From Streptosporangium sp. NBC_01755 (GTDB lineage: Bacteria > Actinomycetota > Actinomycetes > Streptosporangiales > Streptosporangiaceae), in NCBI RefSeq assembly GCF_035917995.1, contig NZ_CP109131.1, positions 7,998,001-8,062,000 of the forward strand: DNA of 64,000 bases, in the 5' to 3' direction. Made by a program: the position numbers and the translations under genes. Of the stretch, positions 1-9,337 are shown piece after piece (position 1 is the stretch's first letter; each line of letters starts with the position of its first letter). Below the pieces are notes generated by a model. It had not been told where the DNA came from, ran no database searches, and saw only the letters and a list, made by a program, of their open reading frames with translations.

Positions 1-1
1 C

Positions 2-220
2 TCCATGAAGCATCTCAACCAGACCAAACCCTGGGCGCCCTCACGCGCCTACGGCCTGCTGGCACAGATGGAGCCCGACGGCACCTTCACCCGAAGCTGG
101 CACGCCCGGACGGGGTCGGCCCGCACCGGGATCACCTCCGCCCACGCCGTCGGCGGCCGGATCGTCATGGTCAGTAAAGGAGGGCGGATGGTGCTCGCCG
201 AACAGGAGGAGCCACGATGA
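2..220 (+). CDS. SMP-30 / strictosidine-synthase-like lactonase, C-terminal part
   Basis: The reading frame is open to the left edge, so only the last 72 codons are present. The tail resembles the C-terminal blades of SMP-30/gluconolactonase/strictosidine-synthase beta-propellers: a PSRAYGLL stretch followed by DGTFTRSWHAR, GITSAH and SKGGRM. Family members are calcium-dependent lactone hydrolases or related hydrolases. The stop overlaps the next start (ATGA), so it is translationally coupled to the ABC ATPase, and similar proteins do occur next to sugar-type ABC importers. With a CoA ligase and an ACAD10/11-type kinase downstream, lactone opening is an attractive role, but catalytic residues lie outside the window. 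Family assignment is moderate; substrate is unknown. Confidence 0.6.
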   Translation, partial: SMKHLNQTKPWAPSRAYGLLAQMEPDGTFTRSWHARTGSARTGITSAHAVGGRIVMVSKGGRMVLAEQEEPR

Positions 221-1710
221 CGCCACAACCCCTGCTGGAGATCAGCGCCGGATCCAAGAGCTACGCCGGTGTGCGGGCCATCCAGGACATCGACTTCACC
301 CTCTACCCCGGCGAGGTGCACGCGCTGCTGGGGGAGAACGGCGCGGGCAAATCGACCTTGTGCAAGGTCATCGCGGGCGCCGTCCGGCTCGACGGCGGGC
401 GGCTGGACATCGAGGGCCGCAAGCGGGAGTACACCCATCCCAGCCAGGCCCTGCGCGACGGTGTGGCGATGGTCTATCAGGAGACCAGCCTGGTCCCCAC
501 GATGACCGTGGCCCAGAACCTGCGGCTGGGCGATGAGGCCCTGCTGTCACGCTTTCGTTCGCTCAACATCGAAGGCCGCCAGCTGATGCGGTCGATGAAC
601 TTCCCCGTCCAGGTCACCTCGCTGGTGTCCTCACTGGGCAGCGCGCAAAAGCAGATGGTGGAGATCGCCCGCGCGATCCGCCGACGCGCCAAGATCGTGA
701 TCTTCGATGAGCCGACCGCGACCCTCACCCCCGAAGAGACCGAGCAACTGTTCGGCGCCATCGGCCAGCTCACCCGTTCCGGCGCCGGAGTCATCTTCGT
801 CTCCCACGCCATCGAACAATCCCTGCAGATCGCCGACCGGGTCACCATCCTGCGAGACGGCCGCCACCAGCTCACCACCGCAGCGGCCGACATCGGCCGC
901 GACGAGATCATCCGCCTCATGGTCGGCCGGTCGGTCGAATACGCCCGCCGCCCGCCCGAAGAAGGCACGGTACGCGGCCCCAAGGTGCTGAGCGTGGAGA
1001 ACCTGACCATGGGCACCACGGTCAAGAACATGTCCTTCTCCGCCTACGCCGGCGAGATCGTCGGCATCGCGGGCCTGGTGGGCTCCGGCCGTACCGAAGC
1101 CTGCATGGTGGTGACCGGCGCGCTCAAACGCAACCGCGTCAACGGCGGCAGAGTCCTGCTCGACGGGCGGCCCGTACGCTACCGCGTCCCGCGCCAGGCC
1201 ATCCAGGACGGCATCGTCTACATCACCGAAGACCGCAAGGTCAACGGCTTCTTCGAGACCATGTCCATCGCCGAGAACATCGCGATCGGTGAGGCCGCCT
1301 CGGCCAAGAGACTGGCCCTGCTACGAGGCACGCGCCGGGTCAAGGAGGTCGCGGCCAAGTTCATCAAACGGTTCCAGATCCGCGCCATCAACCCCAACGC
1401 GCGCGTGATCGAACTGTCGGGCGGCAACCAGCAGAAGGTCGTCTTGGCCAAGTCGCTCACCGGCGACCCGCGCGTGGTCATCTTCGACGAACCGACCCGG
1501 GGAGTGGACGTCGGCTCGATCGAGGAGATCCACCAGCTGATCCGCCAGATCGCCGACCAAGGCGTCGCGGTCGTGCTGATCTCGTCCTATCTGCCGGAGA
1601 TCTTCTCCCTGTCCGACCGGATCCTGGTGGCGCGCGGTGGCCGGATCGTGGCCGAGTTCTCCCCGGACACCGCCACCGAGGAATCGGTCATGTTCGCGGC
1701 CGTGCACTGA
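217..1710 (+). CDS. Sugar-type ABC importer ATPase (RbsA/MglA/XylG class)
   Basis: A 497-aa protein with two fused ABC domains, the architecture of carbohydrate-uptake class 2 importers. The first Walker A is GENGAGKST near residue 40 with Walker B IVIFDEPTA; its signature is atypical (LGSAQKQ). The second domain has a degenerate Walker A (GLVGSGRTE), as normal in this class, and a good signature LSGGNQQK followed by VVIFDEPTRG. It would energise import at the membrane, with permease and binding protein presumably encoded left of the window. Start ATG overlaps the preceding stop by 4 bp. The genes downstream act on acyl-CoA, so the imported compound may be an acid, lactone or polyol rather than a plain sugar (inference). 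Confidence 0.92.
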   Translation: MTPQPLLEISAGSKSYAGVRAIQDIDFTLYPGEVHALLGENGAGKSTLCKVIAGAVRLDGGRLDIEGRKREYTHPSQALRDGVAMVYQETSLVPTMTVAQNLRLGDEALLSRFRSLNIEGRQLMRSMNFPVQVTSLVSSLGSAQKQMVEIARAIRRRAKIVIFDEPTATLTPEETEQLFGAIGQLTRSGAGVIFVSHAIEQSLQIADRVTILRDGRHQLTTAAADIGRDEIIRLMVGRSVEYARRPPEEGTVRGPKVLSVENLTMGTTVKNMSFSAYAGEIVGIAGLVGSGRTEACMVVTGALKRNRVNGGRVLLDGRPVRYRVPRQAIQDGIVYITEDRKVNGFFETMSIAENIAIGEAASAKRLALLRGTRRVKEVAAKFIKRFQIRAINPNARVIELSGGNQQKVVLAKSLTGDPRVVIFDEPTRGVDVGSIEEIHQLIRQIADQGVAVVLISSYLPEIFSLSDRILVARGGRIVAEFSPDTATEESVMFAAVH

Positions 1711-1756
1711 GAAACGCGCGGAACAAGACCACGACGCGCCAACGGAAAGGACAACG

Positions 1757-3319
1757 ATGAGCGGCTTCACGATGCGCGGCACACTCGACGTGGGCGCCGC
1801 CCGCTCACCCGACGGGGTGGCCCTGACGTTCGGAGAGCAGCAGATCACCTACCGTGAGCTCGGCACGCGCATCGACCAGGTCGCGGCCGGCCTGGCCGTG
1901 CTCGACTTCCAGCGGGGCGACACCGTCATGGTGGTGCTGCCCAACTGCGTCGAATACGTCGAACTGTTCTATGCGATCGCGACCCTGGGCGGGGTCATCG
2001 TCCCGGTCAACTACCTGCTCAGCGCCGAGGAGGTACGTCACATCCGTGACGACTCCGAGGCCGGCTGGATCGTCGTGGACGCCTCGATGACCGACCGCCT
2101 GGCCGGGATCGAGCAGGCGGAACTGTCACGCATGCGCGTCTTCACGCGGGGCGCGGCCCAGCCCGGATCCGGCCACCAGGACTATGAGGTGCTGCGCGGC
2201 GCGGGCACCCTGGAGCACCGGCCGCTGATCGCCCTCGATGAGGTGCTGCTGCTGCAATACACCTCAGGCACCACCGGCCTGGCCAAGGCCGCGGTGCACA
2301 CCCACAACAGCCTGATGTGGAACATGGTCCAGCAGGTCGTCGACTTCTCCTTGACCGAAAGCGACTCCTACCTGTGCGTCCCCGCATTGTGCTGGGCGGC
2401 CGGGTTCCACGACTTCACCCTGCCGCTGCTGTGGACCGGGGGACGGGTGAGCCTCATGCCCAGCCGCTCCTTCGACCCCGCGGCCTTTTGCGACCTGCTG
2501 GTACGCCACCAGGTCACCATCGTGGTCCTCGTGCCCTCGGTGCTGCGCATGGTGCTGCGCTCAGGCCTGGTCTCGCCCGCCGCCTGCGGCACGATCCGGC
2601 TGCTCATGTCCGGCGGTGAACTGCTGCCGGTGGAACTCATCGAAGAGTTCGAAGCGGCGCTCCCGGGATGCCGGGTGTCGCAATGCTACGGTATGACCGA
2701 GGGGCCGATGATCATGACATTCCTCGATCAGGCCAACGCCGTCCGCAAACGCGGCTCAGCCGGGCGCGCGATGTCGATGACCACGATCCAGATCAGGCGC
2801 CCCGACGGCACCACCGCCGACGTGGGCGAGATCGGCGAGATCGTCGTACAGTCACCCGGATCGATGATCGGCTACCACCGTTCCGAGGTCCAGACCGCGC
2901 AGACCCTGCACGAGGGCTGGATGCACACCGGCGACAACGGCTCCCTGGACGCCGAGGGATATCTCTACGTGGCCGGCCGCGCCAAGGACATGATGATCTC
3001 CGGTGGCCTGAACGTCTATCCCGCCGAGATCGAACGGGTCCTGCTCACCCACCCGGCCGTGCGGGAGGTCGCCGTGGTCGGCGTCCCCGACGAGCGGTTC
3101 GGCGAGGTCGGGCGGGCCCACGTCGTGCTCACCCCCGGCCAGAACGCGACGGCGGCCGACCTGGAAGACCACGTACGGCAAAGCCTGGCGGGCTACAAGG
3201 TGCCCCGAGTGTGGGCGATCGGACCGGAACCGCTGCCGCGGACCACCTCGGGCAAGGTACAGAAGTCGACGCTGCGGAGCATCCCGGCGACGGAGGGGAC
3301 ATCACATGTGGAGCTTTGA
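1757..3319 (+). CDS. Acyl-CoA synthetase (AMP-forming)
   Basis: A 520-aa ANL-superfamily ligase that would activate a carboxylic acid to its CoA thioester through an acyl-adenylate. The P-loop-like motif YTSGTTGLAK, the A5 region CYGMTEGP, the hinge and A7/A8 motifs (HTGDNG, GRAKDMMISGG) and the catalytic lysine context TTSGKVQK at the C-terminus are all present. Start ATG 1757 follows a GGAAAGGA ribosome site; the frame is open further upstream but that part overlaps the ATPase end. It overlaps the acyl-CoA dehydrogenase by 14 bp. Class is certain; substrate cannot be read from sequence. It is probably the entry enzyme of the operon. Confidence 0.93.
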   Translation: MSGFTMRGTLDVGAARSPDGVALTFGEQQITYRELGTRIDQVAAGLAVLDFQRGDTVMVVLPNCVEYVELFYAIATLGGVIVPVNYLLSAEEVRHIRDDSEAGWIVVDASMTDRLAGIEQAELSRMRVFTRGAAQPGSGHQDYEVLRGAGTLEHRPLIALDEVLLLQYTSGTTGLAKAAVHTHNSLMWNMVQQVVDFSLTESDSYLCVPALCWAAGFHDFTLPLLWTGGRVSLMPSRSFDPAAFCDLLVRHQVTIVVLVPSVLRMVLRSGLVSPAACGTIRLLMSGGELLPVELIEEFEAALPGCRVSQCYGMTEGPMIMTFLDQANAVRKRGSAGRAMSMTTIQIRRPDGTTADVGEIGEIVVQSPGSMIGYHRSEVQTAQTLHEGWMHTGDNGSLDAEGYLYVAGRAKDMMISGGLNVYPAEIERVLLTHPAVREVAVVGVPDERFGEVGRAHVVLTPGQNATAADLEDHVRQSLAGYKVPRVWAIGPEPLPRTTSGKVQKSTLRSIPATEGTSHVEL

Positions 3320-4550
3320 GACCGACGCCGAGTTCCAGGCCGAACTCGACTGGATGAAGACCTTCGTCGACGAGAAGATCGTGCCGATCGAGTCCCACCG
3401 GCCCGACCGGCAGGAGTTCGCCGAACTCATCGTCCCGCTGCAAGAGACCGTCAAGCAACGCGGTCTGTGGGCCGCTCACCTTTCCCCCGAGCTCGGCGGG
3501 CGCGGCTTCGGCCAGCTCAAGCTCGGCCTCATGCACGAGATCATCGGCCGCTGCGTCGTGGCGCCCTACGTGTTCGGCAACCAGGCACCCGATTCGGGCA
3601 ACAGCGAGATCCTCGCCCTGCACGCCACCGAGCAACAGCGTGAACAGTGGCTGGTCCCGCTGCTGGACGGGCGCATCCGCTCCAGCTACGCCATGACCGA
3701 ACCCGGCGCCGGAGCCGACCCCACCCTGCTGGCCACCCGGGCGACCCAGGTGGAGGGCGGCTGGCGCCTGGACGGCGAGAAATGGTTCATCACCAACGCC
3801 TCGGCCGCCGACTTCATGATCGTCATGGCGGTCACCGACCCCGACGCCCGGCCCCACGAACGCGCCAGCCAGTTCATCGTTCCCACCACCACCCCAGGCC
3901 TGAAGATCGTCCGGGAGATCGGCACCCTGGAGGACTCACGCCCCGAATGGGGACGCCTGGAAAACCACAGCGAGGTGATCCTGCAGGACGTCCGTGTGGG
4001 CGCCGACGCCATGCTGGGCCCCCGCGGCCAGGGATTCCGCATCGCCCAGGAACGTCTGGGGCCGGGCCGCATCCACCACTGCATGCGTTGGATCGGTCAG
4101 GCCGGCCGGGCGCTGGAACTGCTGTGCGCACGCGCGCTCACCCGCTACAGCCACGGCTCCCTGCTGTCCGACAAGCAGACCGTGCAGAACTGGATCGCCG
4201 AATCCTGGGCCGACCTGCACGCGGCCCGCCTGATGACCCTGCACGCCGCCTGGAAGATCGACAACTACGGTGTCAAGGAGGCCCGCACCGAGATCAGCGC
4301 GATCAAGTTCCGCGGCGCCCAGATGCTGCACGACGTCATCGATCGCGCGATGCAGGTGCACGGCGCGCTGGGCCTGACCACCGACCTGCCCCTGCAGGAC
4401 ATGTACCGCCGCGCCAGGTCGGCCAGGATCTACGACGGCCCCGACGAGGTCCACCGCCAGTCGGTGGCCCGCGCCGTGCTGAAGTCCCATACCGCCACCC
4501 ACCCCGTCCCGTCCGCGACCGTGCCCGAGACCGCGACGAGGGCCCACTGA
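3306..4550 (+). CDS. Acyl-CoA dehydrogenase (ACAD family, FAD)
   Basis: A 414-aa flavoprotein with the ordered ACAD segments: N-terminal helical domain, the FAD/substrate signature YAMTEPGAGADPT near residue 130, KWFITNAS, and the C-terminal Q-V-H-G-A-L-G-L-T-T region ending in GPDEVHRQSVAR. It would oxidise acyl-CoA to enoyl-CoA or, if it is of the ACAD10/11 type, handle 4-phospho-acyl-CoA intermediates. Its length and motifs match bacterial homologues annotated near ACAD-type phosphotransferases, and such a kinase gene lies six genes downstream in this operon. Start ATG lies inside the preceding ligase gene, suggesting coupling. Substrate assignment is inference. Confidence 0.92.
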   Translation: MWSFETDAEFQAELDWMKTFVDEKIVPIESHRPDRQEFAELIVPLQETVKQRGLWAAHLSPELGGRGFGQLKLGLMHEIIGRCVVAPYVFGNQAPDSGNSEILALHATEQQREQWLVPLLDGRIRSSYAMTEPGAGADPTLLATRATQVEGGWRLDGEKWFITNASAADFMIVMAVTDPDARPHERASQFIVPTTTPGLKIVREIGTLEDSRPEWGRLENHSEVILQDVRVGADAMLGPRGQGFRIAQERLGPGRIHHCMRWIGQAGRALELLCARALTRYSHGSLLSDKQTVQNWIAESWADLHAARLMTLHAAWKIDNYGVKEARTEISAIKFRGAQMLHDVIDRAMQVHGALGLTTDLPLQDMYRRARSARIYDGPDEVHRQSVARAVLKSHTATHPVPSATVPETATRAH

Positions 4551-4553
4551 CCG

Positions 4554-5180
4554 ATGACCACCCAGCATCCCGACGAGACGGAGGACGCATCCTTGTCCGG
4601 CCAGCCACCCCAACCCATGGACACCCGCGACCGCATCCTGCAAGCGGCGACCCGGATCTTCGCCCAAAAGGGCTACCACGGGACGGGCATGTCCGAACTC
4701 GGCGAGGCAGCGGGCATTCAACGCGGCGCCCTCTACTACCACATCGGATCCAAGGAAGATCTGCTGTTCGACCTGTGCAAACGCCACGTCGATGAGGCCC
4801 TCGCCCGAGGCCGGGCCGCGGTGGACAGCGCCGACGAGCCGCAGGAACAACTGCGGCGGCTCGTCCACGCCCACCTCAACACCCTGGCCGAACGCCGCGA
4901 CGACGTCATCGTCGCCGAACACGAGATGCGTTCGCTGACCGGGGAGCGCGCCGTACGGCTGCGCGCCCTGCGCCGCGAATACCAGAACCTGTTCGAGGAG
5001 GTCTTCGCACGAGGCACCGACGCCGGTACCTTTCACGCCGCAAGCCCCATCGACGTCATGGGCGTACTCGGCATGCTCAACTACACCTACGTCTGGCTGG
5101 ACCCCAAAGGCCCGACCTCGGTCGATGAGATAGCCGAACGACTGCTGACACTGATCCTCAACGGCATGGCGGGCCGGTAG
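4554..5180 (+). CDS. TetR family transcriptional regulator
   Basis: A 208-aa regulator with an N-terminal TetR helix-turn-helix (DTRDRILQAATRIFAQKGYH, then MSELGEAAGIQRGALYYH) and a helical ligand-binding C-terminus ending in a TetR_C-like segment. It is embedded in the operon, 3 bp after the dehydrogenase and overlapping the SDR start by one base, so it probably senses a CoA ester or acid of the pathway and controls the operon. The first helix is preceded by a roughly 22-residue polar extension; ATG 4617 in front of DTRDR is an alternative start. No operator palindrome could be assigned because the operon promoter is outside the window. Confidence 0.9.
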   Translation: MTTQHPDETEDASLSGQPPQPMDTRDRILQAATRIFAQKGYHGTGMSELGEAAGIQRGALYYHIGSKEDLLFDLCKRHVDEALARGRAAVDSADEPQEQLRRLVHAHLNTLAERRDDVIVAEHEMRSLTGERAVRLRALRREYQNLFEEVFARGTDAGTFHAASPIDVMGVLGMLNYTYVWLDPKGPTSVDEIAERLLTLILNGMAGR

Positions 5181-5914
5181 TGGGCCCCGCACGCCGGCGT
5201 GCTCTGGTGACGGGCGGAGCACGGGGGATCGGCCAGGCGATCGTGGCCGAACTGGCCTCCCGTGGCGTGGACGTCATGTTCACCTACCGGCAGGCCGGCG
5301 CCCAGGCCCAGGCCGTGGCCGACGTCCACGACGGCGACACCGCCACAGTGGTGGCCGAGCCGTACGACCTGCTCGGCGGAGACGCCCAGGCACTGGCCGC
5401 CCGCTGCCAACAGCGGTTGGGCGGGCTGGACATCGTGATCCTCAACGCCGGCATGTGGCAGGGCGGACGCATCGAGACGCTGCCGCCAGAGGAATGGTGG
5501 CGGGTCGTGGAGACCAACCTGCGCGGCAACTATCTGCTGGCCCGTGCCGTACTGCCCCTGCTGCGGCAGTCGGCGGCCGGATCGCTGGTGTTCGTGTCCT
5601 CGGCCGTGGGGATCATCGGCTTCCCCGGCGACAGCGCCTACGCCAGCGCCAAGGCCTCCATGACCGGCCTGGCCCGCGCACTGGCCAAAGAGAACGCCGG
5701 AGGAACCCGGGTCAACGTCCTGGCACCCGGATTCGTCCAGACCGACATGACGGCCGACATCAGCGAACAGGCACGGAACCGGATTCTGGACCGTACCGTG
5801 CTCGGCCGCTTCGGCACGGTCGAGGAGATCGCCCGCGCCGCGGTCTTTCTCGCGGAAGACGCGACGTTTTGCACCGGAACGGTGCTGAGTGCAGATGGTG
5901 GGTGGACATTGTGA
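5180..5914 (+). CDS. Short-chain dehydrogenase/reductase (SDR)
   Basis: A 244-aa classical SDR. The cofactor motif TGGARGIG is near residue 11, NAG near residue 90, a catalytic Ser in FVSSAVG, and YxxxK in YASAKASM; the C-terminal tail has the DVAxxVxFLAS-like stretch and TGTVLSADGGW. It would oxidise or reduce a hydroxyl or keto group of an operon intermediate with NAD(P). Start GTG shares the last base of the regulator's stop, and the stop overlaps the next gene's GTG (GTGA). FabG-like proteins look similar, but the context makes a catabolic 3-hydroxyacyl-CoA or alcohol dehydrogenase more likely. Confidence 0.92.
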   Translation: MGPARRRALVTGGARGIGQAIVAELASRGVDVMFTYRQAGAQAQAVADVHDGDTATVVAEPYDLLGGDAQALAARCQQRLGGLDIVILNAGMWQGGRIETLPPEEWWRVVETNLRGNYLLARAVLPLLRQSAAGSLVFVSSAVGIIGFPGDSAYASAKASMTGLARALAKENAGGTRVNVLAPGFVQTDMTADISEQARNRILDRTVLGRFGTVEEIARAAVFLAEDATFCTGTVLSADGGWTL

Positions 5915-7095
5915 ACGCAGGACCGCTGAGCGGAGTGCGGGTCATCGAGATCGCCGGAATCGGTCCAGGACCGTTCTGCGGGATGATGCTCGCCGACATG
6001 GGCGCCGAGGTGCTGCGCGTGGACCGGCCCGGCTATCACAGCCCGGCCAACCTGCTGCCGCCCCAGGCCGACCTGATGAACCGGGGACGCCGGTCGGTGG
6101 CGATCGACCTCAAATCCCCGCGCGGTGCCCAGACCGTGCTTCGGCTCGTCGAATCGGCCGACATCATCTTCGAAGGCTTTCGCCCCGGCGTCGTGGAACG
6201 TCTCGGCATCGGGCCCAAGGACTGCGCCGCGCGTAACCCCCGCCTCGTCTACGGACGGATGACCGGCTGGGGACAGCACGGCTCGCACGCGCCCATGGCC
6301 GGCCACGACATCAACTACATCGGCCTGACCGGCCTGCTCGACTCCATCGGCACCCCCAAGACCCCCGTGCTTCCGCTCAACGTCGCCGGCGACTTCGGCG
6401 GCGGGGGAATGCTGCTGGCCTTCGGCCTGGTCTGCGCCCTGTACGAGGCCCGCGCCTCCGGCCAGGGCCAGGTGGTGGACGCCTCCATCCTGGACGGCGC
6501 CTCCATCCTGATGACCATGTTCCACGCCATGGCCGGCCAGGGTGTCTGGTCGCCGGCACGCGGCACCAACGTGCTCGACGGTGGCTCCCACTTCTACAAC
6601 GTCTACGAATGCGCCGACGGCCGCCACGTCGCCGCGGGCGCGATCGAGCCGCAGTTCTACCACCGGCTGCTGACCGGCCTCGGACTCGACACCGATCCCG
6701 AGTTCGCCCACGGCCAGCACCGCCAGGACCTGTGGCCGCATCTGCGCGAGCGCATGGCCGAGGTGTTCCGCAGCAGGCCCCAGGCCGAGTGGCTGGCGGT
6801 GTTCGCCGGCACCGACGCCTGCCTGACCGAGGTCGTGCCCCTGGCCGAGGTGGCCGAGCACCCCTTGAGCCTCGAACGGGACTCCTTCGTGCGCGTGGGC
6901 TCGGCCACGCAGCCCGCGCCGGCGCCGCGCTTCAGCCGTACCGTCCCCCAGACGCCCACACCGCCCCCCTCGCCCGGCGAGCACACCGTCTCCGCGCTGA
7001 CCGCCTGGGGACTGACCCAGGCCGAGATCGACGACCTCGCCGGGGACGGAACGATCCACCAGACCACACCCGGCGAAAGCGAGGCGCCCTCATGA
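5911..7095 (+). CDS. CaiB/BaiF class III CoA-transferase / acyl-CoA racemase family
   Basis: A 394-aa family III CoA-transferase (CaiB/BaiF/alpha-methylacyl-CoA racemase). The N-terminus LSGVRVIEIAGIGPGPFCGM, the GAEVLRVDRPG strand, the NRGRRSVAIDLK segment and the G-x-x-L-DGAS-like region are typical. The chosen GTG start (5911) overlaps the SDR stop by 4 bp; the frame remains open upstream but only as a shadow of the SDR gene. It could move CoA between operon acids or invert an alpha-methylacyl-CoA centre. The start GPGPFCGMMLADMGAE resembles racemases (AMACR) slightly more than formyl-CoA transferases; this is not decisive. Confidence 0.9.
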   Translation: MNAGPLSGVRVIEIAGIGPGPFCGMMLADMGAEVLRVDRPGYHSPANLLPPQADLMNRGRRSVAIDLKSPRGAQTVLRLVESADIIFEGFRPGVVERLGIGPKDCAARNPRLVYGRMTGWGQHGSHAPMAGHDINYIGLTGLLDSIGTPKTPVLPLNVAGDFGGGGMLLAFGLVCALYEARASGQGQVVDASILDGASILMTMFHAMAGQGVWSPARGTNVLDGGSHFYNVYECADGRHVAAGAIEPQFYHRLLTGLGLDTDPEFAHGQHRQDLWPHLRERMAEVFRSRPQAEWLAVFAGTDACLTEVVPLAEVAEHPLSLERDSFVRVGSATQPAPAPRFSRTVPQTPTPPPSPGEHTVSALTAWGLTQAEIDDLAGDGTIHQTTPGESEAPS

Positions 7096-9062
7096 ACGAA
7101 TCCCTCCCACGAGCCGAGCTCTACCGGCGCATGCTGCGCATCCGCCGCTTCGAAGAGCGCACCGCGCAGTTCTACCGCGACGGGCAGATCCCCGGCTTCG
7201 TCCACGTCTCAGTCGGGCAGGAAGCGGTCGCGGTCGGCGCCTGCGCACCCCTGAGCACCCACGACATCATCACCTCCACCCACCGAGGCCACGGACACGT
7301 CCTGGCCAAAGGCGCCGACATGGGCCAAATGTTCGCCGAACTGTTCGGCCGCGCCGACGGCAGCTGCCGCGGCCGCGGCGGATCGATGCACATCGCCGAC
7401 CTGGCCGTGGGAGTCTTCGGCGCCAACGGCATCGTCGGCGCCGGCCTCCCCATCGCCGCGGGCGCGGCCACCGCCATGCAGTTGCGCGAGCGCCCCCAGG
7501 TCGCCGTGGCCTTCTTCGGCGATGGCGCGGTGGCCCAAGGCGCCTTCCACGAAGCGGTCAACCTGGCCTCGGTCAAAGACCTCCCGATCGTCTTCCTGTG
7601 CGAGAACAACCACTTCGCCGAGTTCTCCGACGCCAGCATCATCCGCGAGATCTCCCTCAAAGGGCGGGCACGCGGCTATGGCATCGCCTATGCCCACGTG
7701 GACGGCAACGACGTGGAGGCCGTGGCCGCCGTCATGGCCCGCCAGATCGCCCACGCCCGCTCAGGCGCCGGCCCCGTCCTGGTCGAGGCCGAGACCTACC
7801 GCGCGCGCGGCCACTACGAAGGCGACCAGCAAAGATACCGCGCACCTGAGGACCTGGCCGCCCGCGAGACCAACGACCCGCTGGCCATCCTGGCCGCACG
7901 GATCAACGCCGACGGCGACGGCCACCTGCTCACCAAGATCACCGAAGAGGTCGAACGCGAGGTGGAGCAGGCCATCGCCTTCGCCCGCTCCTCCCCGCCG
8001 CCGGCCCCAGAGACCCTGAGCGACCACGTCTACGCCGACCCCGGCCCCAGATCCCCGCTGCCCGTCCCCGCACAGGCGGCCGCACCGACCCCCACCATCA
8101 AGACCAGCCGCGCCATCCGCACCGCCCTGGAAGACGAACTGGCCACCGACCCCACGGTCTTCCTGGCCGGCATCGACGTGGCCGCCGGAGGAAACGTCTT
8201 CGGCCTCACCCGGGGACTGCACGAACGTTTCCCCGGCCGCCTCATCGACACCCCGATCTCCGAGACCGCTGTCATGGGCATGGGCGTGGGAGCGGCCATG
8301 TCCGGCATGCGGCCCATCGTCGAACTCATGTACCTCGACTTCGTCGGGGTCTGCCTGGACCAGATCATGAACCAGGCAGCCAAGATGCGCTTCATGACCG
8401 GAGGCGCCGTCCAGGTGCCCCTCACCATCCGCACCCAGTTCGGCGCCGGACGCTCCTCGGGCAGCCAGCACTCACAGAGCCTGGAAGGCCTGCTCGCGGC
8501 CATCCCCGGCCTCAAAGTCGTCATGCCCTCCACCGCCGCCGACGCCTACGGCCTGCTCCGCGCCGCCGTACGCGACCCCAACCCCGTCGTCTTCATCGAA
8601 AACCGGCTCCTGTACGAAACCTCCGGACCCGCACCCGACCGCCGCCAACACCTCGAACTGGGCCGGGCGCACATCACCCGCCAAGGCGCCGACGTGACCA
8701 TCGTCAGCTACTCGCGGATGGCCCAGGTCTGCCTGGCGGCGGCCGAAGAACTGGCCGGGCGCGGCATCGAATGCGAGGTCGTCGACCTGCGCACGATCAC
8801 CCCCCTGGACTACCAGACGATCATCGACTCGCTGGCCAAGACCTCCCGCCTGCTCATCGCCCACGAGGCCATCACCGACTTCGGCGTCGGCGCCGAGATC
8901 AGCGCCCACATCGGCGAGCACGCCTTCGAACTGCTCGACGCGCCCATCACCCGCGTGGGCGCCACCCGCATGCCCGCACCCTACGCGCCCGGCCTGGAAC
9001 GCCTGTGGCTGCCTGACCAGGCCGCAGTCATCCGCGCCGTCGAACGACTCCTCGCCTACTGA
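7092..9062 (+). CDS. Fused E1 alpha/beta thiamine-dependent 2-oxoacid (acetoin-type) dehydrogenase
   Basis: A 656-aa protein combining both halves of a heterotetrameric E1. The alpha half carries the thiamine diphosphate motif GDGAVAQGAFHEA around residue 143 ending in CENN, and HRGHGHVLAKG. The beta half begins near residue 350 with TSRAIRTALEDELA and contains TPISETAVMGMGVGAA. E1 decarboxylates a 2-oxoacid or cleaves acetoin and passes the acyl group to lipoyl-E2. No E2, E3 or lipoylation gene is nearby, so either partners are encoded elsewhere or the enzyme works with an artificial-acceptor-like mechanism. Start ATG 7092 overlaps the CoA-transferase stop; the long upstream extension is a shadow frame. 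Confidence 0.92.
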   Translation: MNESLPRAELYRRMLRIRRFEERTAQFYRDGQIPGFVHVSVGQEAVAVGACAPLSTHDIITSTHRGHGHVLAKGADMGQMFAELFGRADGSCRGRGGSMHIADLAVGVFGANGIVGAGLPIAAGAATAMQLRERPQVAVAFFGDGAVAQGAFHEAVNLASVKDLPIVFLCENNHFAEFSDASIIREISLKGRARGYGIAYAHVDGNDVEAVAAVMARQIAHARSGAGPVLVEAETYRARGHYEGDQQRYRAPEDLAARETNDPLAILAARINADGDGHLLTKITEEVEREVEQAIAFARSSPPPAPETLSDHVYADPGPRSPLPVPAQAAAPTPTIKTSRAIRTALEDELATDPTVFLAGIDVAAGGNVFGLTRGLHERFPGRLIDTPISETAVMGMGVGAAMSGMRPIVELMYLDFVGVCLDQIMNQAAKMRFMTGGAVQVPLTIRTQFGAGRSSGSQHSQSLEGLLAAIPGLKVVMPSTAADAYGLLRAAVRDPNPVVFIENRLLYETSGPAPDRRQHLELGRAHITRQGADVTIVSYSRMAQVCLAAAEELAGRGIECEVVDLRTITPLDYQTIIDSLAKTSRLLIAHEAITDFGVGAEISAHIGEHAFELLDAPITRVGATRMPAPYAPGLERLWLPDQAAVIRAVERLLAY

Positions 9063-9337
9063 AAAACCACTCCCTGACAACCACTTCGCTGCCCTCGCGC
9101 AGCGCGGGCACCCGCGATCGATTCGTGCCGGCGGATCCGGGCGCCCTCATGACCGCACCGAACATGACGATCGACGACGAGGACGAAGAACCGCCGCAGC
9201 CCGGCGCCTTCGCCGCTCCATCGCCCGGCGGTGGCCCGCGCACACCTCGGCCACCGCTTCACGGCGCGATCACCGCGCTTCGCCCGCACCGGAAAAGAGA
9301 CGAGGGCGTGGCTCAAAGACCAAGAAAGAGGCTGTCC

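Noticed and set aside
6609-7091. Longer N-terminus for the E1 protein
   Set aside because: The extra residues are an arginine-rich shadow of the CoA-transferase; ATG 7092 gives the normal family start and overlaps the previous stop as elsewhere in the operon.
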